A stretch of DNA of 64,000 nt from Selaginella tamariscina (taxonomy: Eukaryota > Streptophyta > Lycopodiopsida > Selaginellales > Selaginellaceae). The notes beneath the pieces are model-generated. The model did no database searches, was not told where the DNA came from, and worked only from the letters and a program-made list of their open reading frames with translations. Every line of letters begins with the position of its first letter. The stretch's first letter is position 1. Location of the stretch: positions 93,708 through 157,707 of the forward strand of contig PUQB01000372.1 in NCBI GenBank assembly GCA_003024785.1. The letters are read 5' to 3'. The position numbers and the translations under genes are program-made. This document shows, in pieces, positions 57,536 through 64,000 of the stretch.

Positions 57536-58966
57536 AATTGTACAATTTCACTTACACATAAATACAAGATCACCATCCCTCTTCCCGCTCTCTCTCTCTC
57601 ATAAACATACACAGTCACTGTCTACTGACGGCCTCGACTTACTCTAATATTATTAATAATCTGAAGTAAAAACAATATTAGAAAAAAATAAATGAAGTGT
57701 TCTCTCTACCTTTTAGGGATAAATTTGAGACTCTTTGCTTGCTAAATTGAATATTAACATTTTATGTTTGAATTATTAAATAGTCTTTGTACAAACATTC
57801 TCTACTTATATATACATATAAAGTATATCATTAATATATTTGATATAATTTAACTAGTCAGAGGGGTGGTCTAAAGTATGATTAAGTACAGAGGTTTTGT
57901 TTCACCTGTTTTATCCATTTTCAAGTTAAATAACATCACTTGCATCGTCCCATGCCAAGGTAATAAACAAAACTTGCAACTTAGTCATGCATCTACTCAC
58001 AAGGTAAGTATTATTTATGTACTTAACCAACTGTGGTGTGAGGTTTTGGAATGGTTTATTTTATTAGATTTGTGAATTTTGAACTAAAGTTGGCATTTAG
58101 TAACATACTTTTAATAGTTTATCATTTTTTCCTTAATAAGTATTTATAGGTTTATATTTTACAAGCTCACTCTCAATACTTCGGCTTAGGCTCTTTTATT
58201 GTGCCGATATTTAATATGTTCCAATGGATTAGTAATATATATTTGTTGGTTGTTTCTGTAAGTTAATTTGATAAGAAATTGCCTTATAAATGTTTTTAAG
58301 TTAAGCATGTCTCTCTCTTGTACAATAAGTGTGAGGTGATTCAAGGAGCTTCATTGGGCTTGTACACCTTTCCCTGACGATCTAGTTCGAAGTATATTAT
58401 CTTGATCTTCCTGCAGGTGAGAGAATGTTATAATTTGTAAATACACATGCATTACAGTATGCATGACATACCTTTCCAGAGAGCATGTCAAGGGATTCAA
58501 GTAAGACAAGCTTATTCTGTGGACTTTGTGTCATTGTTTGAATCTGCCAACCATTGAAAGCTATACGTTATGAGTGAAAAACTCGTTGTGCATATGCACC
58601 CGCTCATACTGCAAATGTTTCTTGTATAGAAACAACATACTAGTTTCAGAAAACCCAAGAAGTAATATCTATGCATAGAGCCTCCACCTAGATTTAATCC
58701 TTTGCATAAGAAGGGACGAATTATGTTACAAAATTCAACAATTGCATAAACGTAACACAGTCTCAACAAGATTAAACTCTCTCCTCTCCAGTAACTTACA
58801 TTCTCCAATACCACCGTACTTCTTTACAACAAAAGCATTCATATTAATTGGTACCATTCAAGCCATAACATATCGCTTGCTATTATCAACGCATAACATA
58901 ATCTTAAAAAAAAAAAGTAAACTAGAAAACATTTCTCACATATACCATATATATGAACAAGAGCTT
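57536..58966. other. spacer downstream of ALG13 copy 3
   Basis: Collinear with 39686-41340 but shorter by several deletions. Nothing coding is evident. Confidence 0.5.
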
Positions 58967-59070
58967 TAAGGGTCGTTTCACACCACACTTAATTTAACTT
59001 AAGTGGCTTAAGTAAGGAAAAATGGATTCATATTCGTCATTAAATTGAGTAACCACTTACTTAAATTTTT

Positions 59071-59400
59071 GAAGGGTTCGACTACTAAGAGCATCAAATT
59101 TGCACCAACCCTTAACTTAAAAAACTACTTATTGAAGGGTTTGATCGTTAAGGATAGTGATTTTACAACTTTTTCTTAACTTAATTTAAGGGAACTACAG
59201 AGAAAATTTTTGAAGGGTTCGACTACTAAGAGCATTAAATTTGCACCAACCCTTAACTTAAAAAAACTACTTATTGAAGAGCATTAAATTTGCACCAACC
59301 CTTAACTTAAAAAACTACTTATTGAAGGGTTTGATCATTAAGGATAGTGATTTTACAACTTTTTCTTAACTTAATTTAAGGGAACTACAGAGAAAATTTA
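59071..59400. repeat. 141-base tandem repeat
   Basis: The unit starting GAAGGGTTCGACTACTAAG recurs at 59212, with a third partial unit from about 59277. It lies in the left part of the PIF-like element and contains TTAACTTAATTTAAGGG, also found at the element's right end. Confidence 0.85.
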
Positions 59401-59754
59401 TGAGCTCGACACCTTTTTCACAACCTTTTTAAAATAAAATAAATTATTTTTTTTCATGTATAATGTGTACTTTTATATGTAAAAAATATATATTTATATA
59501 TTATATTTTATATTTTTTTTAATATATATAATTAAAATTAAAAAAATAATACAGATGAATCTTTTAAAGTATTCTCGTTATTCTCAGTATACATTCTCAT
59601 TCTACGTAATTTCTGTAAATTTCTCCTGTGTCACCGGGAGAGAAGAAATCGGGAGAAATTGGGAGAGAAGAAAGCGGGATAGAATGGCAAAAGAACAAGC
59701 AAATCAAGTAGTCTTTTATCCTCTCTTCTTTTTTTCTTGTATTCATTTGCATTC

Positions 59755-60025
59755 AAGAGGTAGCCCAAATCCCCATAGCAACTATTGGGTTCACCAGCTC
59801 TATTCAAGTTCAAAGGGCAGCCCAAAGCCCGATAGCAACTGTTGCCGAACTTTTTGTCCACTCGGGCTGGGCTAGCTTGAGCTTAGCCAATGCTGGCCGA
59901 GCTTATGGGCTGACCAAAAGTATAACAGCAATTATTGTTAGGCTTTCTACCAACCTTGGTTGGGCTAGCTTGAGCTCGACCAACATTGGCCGAGCTCATA
60001 GGGCGGCCCAAAGCTCGACAGCAAA
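59755..60025. repeat. degenerate repeat of about 92 bases
   Basis: GGGCTAGCTTGAGC occurs at 59870 and 59962, followed each time by CCAA, GGCCGAGCT and a CCAAAG block. Weaker units precede it from 59755. GC-richer than the rest of the element. The open frame 59555-59875 crossing it looks non-coding. Confidence 0.6.
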
Positions 60026-60719
60026 AAATATAAAATATGGTGAGATGAACCTAACCATGAACTCTTGTTGTTTCAACTTCATAACCATCTTTGTCTCGTC
60101 CATTGTCCAATTCCAAGACTGAGGTCGTTTGCTTCTTACAAATGGTTAAAAATATTTATTACAAATTAAAATAATTTTTATTATAAATTAAAAATTATTA
60201 AAAATTATTTATTATAACTTGACATAATAATGTTAAATTAAATGTATATATGTTAATATTAAAAATAATTAAGTTAATAATCTTAACTTAAATGTAAATA
60301 TAAAAATATATTACATTAAGGCAATATTTAAATTCATTGCCTTTAATATTTTTATTGTAAGTAACTTAATTTCTTAATTTAAGTTAAAAAGTTTAACTGA
60401 ATGTGAATCAATTGCCCTTAACATAATTTTTTAATTTAAGTTAAGGGTTGGTACAAATCCAAAACCCTTAACTTTTATTTTTAAGGGAGAGTTGAATGCA
60501 CCCCTAACATCGCATATCCGAGGTCTGCACATCGAAAAACAATTCGTCGAATATTCCGAACCTAGAACACGTGTTGTACAGAGTTTTAACTTCTGTAATC
60601 ATATGGCCCGGTGGAGTTGTGGTTGTGGCAGATCGTGGATCAAAAGCATCTCCTTGGTTTTAAAAGGGTCCTCTTTAGTAGTCAATCGCCGAGGCAATCT
60701 CCGTAGACACCATTTTGCT

Positions 60720-61223
60720 TCAATTAGGGAAGACCTAGAGACATTATATGTCAAGCAGCAAGGACTACAAAACTCATAAATGCAGGGAACATAAATTTGG
60801 TTAAGGAAGCATTACCAAAGCCCCAGTTTGAAGGAAATCCAACGGAGAGAGACCACTATTACACTAAGTGGACTCCATGAGTTTAAATTACACGAAAAAA
60901 TTTAATTTAACAAATTATTTTTAATAAAAATTAAATGTTTATTTTTTATTGAAGAAAATAAAATATTTTTATTTAATTGAGTAAACTCTGTTTGTGTTTT
61001 TAGCAAAATTAATGTAGTCACTTGATCAAACCACACCACTGTCGAGTTTACTCAACAAGATTGCTGCTTGTCTCTTCATTTCTTCATCTTCAGCAGAACG
61101 AGCTATGCCAGTTAAATTTGTCATAAAAGATGGACGACTTCTAAGAATGCTAATGTCACCTTCCATGCTATTAAGCATAATCAGGCACTGCCTCTTCTCC
61201 TCTTCGCTCGGTTCCTGTTGGAC
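60720..61223. repeat. large inverted repeat, left arm
   Basis: About 500 bases, the reverse complement of 62507-63004 with roughly 95 percent agreement by eye. It includes the 3' end of a gene of the A/B/C family (fragment D) and downstream DNA ending CAATTAGGGAAGACCTA. The arm is also similar to 42350-42900 beside gene B. Confidence 0.85.
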
Positions 61224-61250
61224 TGATGTGACTGATTGGTAATACTTCAT
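61026..61250 (-). pseudogene. fragment D, ARM-like 3' end
   Basis: A 74-codon frame. Nine codons unrelated to the family (MKYYQSVTS) are followed by QEPSEEEKRQCLIMLNSMEG and, later, EDEEMKRQAAILLSKL. The family match starts exactly at the inner edge of the inverted-repeat arm, so the ATG is accidental and the piece is a duplicated 3' end without promoter. Its reading frame is cleaner than the matching part of gene C. Confidence 0.7.
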
Positions 61251-61872
61251 ATGTACAGAAGCTCCATATCAGACTCTGTCACATCTTTGTCATAATTATA
61301 AAATTTTGTATAATTATTTATATTTTAATATTTTGACAAAATTTTATACACATTTGTCTGTATTTGTATTACACACATATAGTGACCTGTTTACTTAAAG
61401 ATTGAAATATATGTGGTGACTTAAATAAAGTGGCATAATGTGGCACCATGTGGTAAAACGTGGCACCACATTCAGTCCCTCACTAGAACCTTAGTTAAAC
61501 ATGACTGATCCTAAAGAGCATACAATGGCTACCAATGCACATGATAACTATGGGGAGTCTACTAACCCTGAGATAGAGGAGGAGACATCATCTGTCTAGG
61601 AGCACACTACACACATGAGCAAATAGGTATTTACCAAGTGTGCCAAATTGACCCTAATAGTTGGTGAATTGTAATATTTTAATATTTTGACAAAACTTTA
61701 CACATTTGTCTGTATTTGTATTACACACATATACAGACAAATGTGTATAAAATTTTGTATAATTATTTATATTTTAATATTTTGACTCAGAAAAACAGAC
61801 AAACGTTGTGCATAAAGATTAATAACTCTCTCTCATACTTCATATGTACAGAAGCTCCATATCAGACTCTGT
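61245..61872. repeat. 35-base direct repeats around a mosaic insert
   Basis: ACTTCATATGTACAGAAGCT plus CCATATCAGACTCTG occurs at about 61245 and again at 61835. Between them ATTTATATTTTAATATTTTG recurs at about 61318 and 61760, with TTTGTCTGTATTTGTATTAC at about 61353 and 61705 and an inverted piece at 61732-61750. A frame from ATG 61501 (MTDPKEHTMATNAHD, then a stop) resembles the start of a retroelement gag only in position. It is probably remains of an insertion upstream of gene C. Confidence 0.5.
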
Positions 61873-61877
61873 TTTGT

Positions 61878-61913
61878 CATGTATAAATACAAACTCATGC
61901 GGGCATATGCAGT
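61878..61913 (+). promoter_or_regulatory. core promoter of gene C
   Basis: TATAAATACAAACTCATG lies about 32 bases before ATG 61914, as in gene B, followed by CGGGCATATGCAGT. The ATG within this block opens a short overlapping frame out of phase with the gene. Confidence 0.55.
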
Positions 61914-62703
61914 ATGGCTCCCATCGAACGGCTTGTTAAGCAAAGTGCCCTCCTATTGGCAAGCATAGAAAAAATTAGATCCATTCTAAGCGAGGCCACA
62001 TTTCAATGGGGAGCAATTATGCTCGGAACGTATGTCACCCTCCCAGGTATGAAATCCTCTGTGTTTTTTATGCATGCACACACACACACACGCGCCACTT
62101 TAACAGGTCTGAATTCAGCCGATTTCTGGGGCATCGTTCTGTCTGTGTTTCTGCTCAAAACTAGGCCATCAAAGAACATTCACAATTGCAGAGTTTTATT
62201 TGTTCTTATTCAACTGGTGCTTGCCATTTCCGGCCTTTTGTACACTCTGTATCGTCTCCAAGCAGGCGACTTCTTTGAGATCTTATCACAGCCCCAACGG
62301 ACTACTAATCTTTCTACTCCGTCCTCTTAACTTATTTGTTGCTGCTTATAGAATGCTCTATTTTCACGGGGACACTGATCTTTCGGTACATAGTACTCCG
62401 ACAGATAGCAACTGCCGATTGCAATGTCCTCCTGCGAGAATATTTGATAGTGTCTACAACGGACAGCCAGATGTACTCTTTGTTGACTTTGTAGCATGGA
62501 GAGTCCAACAGGAACCGAGCGAAGAGGAGAAGAGGCAGTGCCTGATTATGCTTAATAGCATGGAAGGTGACATTAGCATTCTTAGAAGTCGTCCATCTTT
62601 TATGACAAATTAACTGGCATAGCTCGTTCTGGTGAAGATGAAGAAATGAAGAGACAAGCAGCAATCTTGTTGAGTAAACTCGACAGTGGTGTGGTTTGAT
62701 CAA
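61914..62703 (+). pseudogene. gene C, membrane/ARM-like protein, frameshifted
   Basis: Starts MAPIERLVKQSALLLASIEK and keeps the membrane part (FLLKTRPSKN, LVLAISGLLYTLY) to about residue 125. Three one-base losses relative to gene A follow: near 62305, near 62443 (TATTTGAT versus TATTTTGAT) and near 62608 (AAATTAAC versus AAATTTAAC). The last two are in T runs. The intron is 62047-62106 (60 bases, GT...AG, CA run, multiple of three). The soluble end (WRVQQEPSEEEKRQCLIMLN) matches A and B. If the indels are assembly errors, this would be an intact gene. Confidence 0.7.
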
Positions 62704-63004
62704 GTGACTACATTAATTGCTAAAAACACAAACAGAGTTTACTCAATTAAATAAAAATATTTATTTTCTTCAATAAAAAATAAACATTTAATTTTATTAA
62801 AAATAATTGTTAAATTAAATTTTTTCGTGTAATTAAACTCATGGAGTCCACTTAGTGTAATAGTGGTCTCTCTCCATTGGATTTCCTTCAAACTGGGGCT
62901 TTGGTAATGCTTCCTTAACCAAATTTATGTTCCCTGCATTTATATCATGTATAGAGTTTGTAGTTATTCCTGAACTTATGTCTTTAGGTCTTCCCTAATT
63001 GAAG
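62507..63004. repeat. large inverted repeat, right arm
   Basis: Partner of 60720-61223. Contains the 3' end of gene C and its downstream DNA. The 1.28-kb centre between the arms holds the gene C promoter and first two thirds. Confidence 0.85.
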
Positions 63005-63526
63005 CATATGACTATGACTTAAGAAAGACATAACCTCGTCAAATACATCAGGGAATTTGAATGCATATTTTTCGGATATAATGCGTCTTTTTTCTATAAA
63101 AACAAATTTAAATGAATGTGTACGTGTACGTGTTGTATATCTTAACTATAAATATACACATACATTGTGTAGGTGCTTGTATGTGTACGTCTTTTGTGCT
63201 TATGTACGTACAAGTATAACACACACCCGGAGGTAGCGTTATAGTTGTAGTGTCAAATGCACGATACATAACATGATAATAGTATATACTGCTATTTCCG
63301 TAGTAATTAGCCATAAGCGTATGTAGATAACAATACAAAGAGTAAGCTATTACTAATATATTTTAATTCTTTAATAAAATTTGAACTATTCAATCCTAAA
63401 GATATACGACCAAACTAAACATAAGATATTATTTATTTTATTTTTATTTTAAACTCAAAAAATAAAATTGATATAAAACATTTAATAATACATAATTATT
63501 AATTATAACACACACACACAATGTAC
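63005..63526. other. AT-rich spacer
   Basis: Short GT/CA runs and a CA tract at 63508-63520; no gene seen. Confidence 0.6.
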
Positions 63527-63633
63527 CGAGTCGAACGTGGAAAGATAGCTTGCAACATTAACAGCTTGAGGTTTTGCTTTCTGACCAATCTCACATAACT
63601 TTCCCAAATACGAGCACTGAGAATTTGCAACTC
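63527..63633 (-). CDS. possible internal exon of an ARM-like gene
   Basis: On the minus strand the block starts after ACCTCAG and ends before GTACATTG. One frame opens ELQILSARIWESYVRL, a helix typical of ARM proteins; another reads LCEIGQKAKPQAVNVASYLS. Both run open for the 107 bases, so the true frame is unclear and a one-base indel between the two is likely. The length equals that of the exon block at 7318-7424. Upstream exons would lie beyond the window. Confidence 0.4.
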
Positions 63634-64000
63634 CTGAGGTAATATATGTAACAGTCAGTTACATGTACACATTAGTTATCATAGTATATGAAAATGTCAC
63701 ATGTATGTGCATTTTTATACATTAAAACAAAACGACATTACACTTTATATTGTTATTTATAGCTTGATCCATACATCCATATATTTATAGCGTGTGTGTG
63801 TTTATACTTACACTTGAACGGTGAAAACTAAGTATGACGCAATAATACTAGATTTTTGGAATAGTGAGTGACAGAAGACAGGCACGGTATAGTGAGACAT
63901 AATTAGCCTCTTTCTCATAAACTATAATAATAATATATATCACGTATACCATACCGTTGATATGAAACTGAGCAGTATTGTATCGATGAGCTGGAGTGTA
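63634..64000. other. AT-rich flank
   Basis: Presumed intron or spacer to the end of the window. A GT run at 63790-63801; nothing else seen. Confidence 0.5.

Larger units (their letters stand above)
48100..58765 (+). repeat. segmental duplication, copy 3
   Basis: Same order and orientation as copy 2, but with a 4.76-kb gypsy element in ALG13. Its left end (48100-48250) also matches the inverted copy 1 near 6410-6570, extending past what copy 2 retains. Confidence 0.9.
58970..60504. mobile_element. PIF/Harbinger-like non-autonomous element
   Basis: Flanked by TAA on both sides (58967-58969 and 60505-60507). Ends GGGTCGTTTCACACC and, inverted, GGGGTGCATTCAAC are similar and of the GGG...TTCA type seen in PIF/Harbinger elements. 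TTAACTTAA-rich subterminal repeats occur at both ends. No transposase. The interior has two tandem-repeat blocks. The assignment depends on the short ends, so it is tentative. Confidence 0.5.

Noticed and set aside
59555..59875. 106-codon frame inside the PIF-like element as a transposase
   Set aside because: No DDE-type motifs; the sequence is low-complexity and crosses a tandem repeat.
1..64000. Organellar origin (plastid or mitochondrion)
   Set aside because: No plastid or mitochondrial genes; introns, LTR elements and telomere repeats indicate nuclear DNA.

Overview
This is nuclear DNA of a eukaryote, almost certainly a land plant. Evidence: short GT-AG introns, long AT-rich spacers with (CT)n, (CA)n and (TA)n microsatellites, plant-type telomere repeats (CCCTAAA), and several families of Ty3/gypsy and Ty1/copia LTR retrotransposons. 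The degenerate gypsy element at 21.3-26.0 kb resembles the sushi/Tcn1 kind of chromovirus, reported from seed-free plants and fungi, and introns of 54-64 bp occur. A lycophyte or bryophyte is therefore possible, but this is inference. I see no prokaryotic operons, rRNA, tRNA genes or CRISPR.

Layout. 1-2.6 kb: degenerate, somewhat GC-richer DNA with no supportable gene. 3.5-7.4 kb: inverted copy (copy 1) of a segment that recurs at 35.0-41.3 kb (copy 2) and 48.1-58.8 kb (copy 3). 8.1-8.5 kb: a foldback/MITE-like element. 10.5-12.4 kb: the best-preserved host genes, a multi-pass membrane protein with an armadillo(ARM)-like tail (gene A) and an orphan 165-codon ORF. 12.6-17.3 kb: a gypsy element (minus strand) with both LTRs. 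18.0-18.4 kb: the last two exons of a coiled-coil gene. 20.3-21.2 kb: a deleted gypsy copy. 21.3-32.8 kb: an old sushi-like gypsy element (minus), carrying a TRIM-like short element and split in its gag by a structurally complete chromovirus (26043-32618, TSD GTTTA). 33-35 kb: AT-rich spacer with a perfect 37-bp hairpin. 35.0-41.3 kb: copy 2. 42.8-47.3 kb: gene B, a relative of gene A split by a copia element (TSD GTTAA). 47.3-48.1 kb: a palindromic repeat array. 48.1-58.8 kb: copy 3, whose ALG13 gene is split in exon 2 by a 4.76-kb gypsy element. 59.0-60.5 kb: a PIF/Harbinger-like non-autonomous element. 60.7-63.0 kb: a large inverted repeat containing gene C and fragment D. 63.5 kb: one exon of a gene leaving the window.

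How the genes relate. Two host families dominate. The first is ALG13, the catalytic subunit of the ER UDP-GlcNAc transferase, present in two copies that both look broken, so a working copy should exist elsewhere. The second is a plant membrane/ARM-like family, present as 5' parts (A, B, C), middle exons (copies 1-3), 3' exons (copies 1-3) and scraps (D). The region reads as a birth-and-death cluster in which duplication, inversion and retrotransposition have cut up one or a few gene families. Two insertions can be dated against paralogous empty sites within this window. Many differences between copies are single-base indels in homopolymers, so some apparent frameshifts may be assembly errors. 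I found no convincing new molecular system. The most unusual items are the palindromic array at 47.3-48.1 kb, the perfect hairpin at 34.2 kb, the inverted repeat around gene C, and the paired ALG13 lesions.
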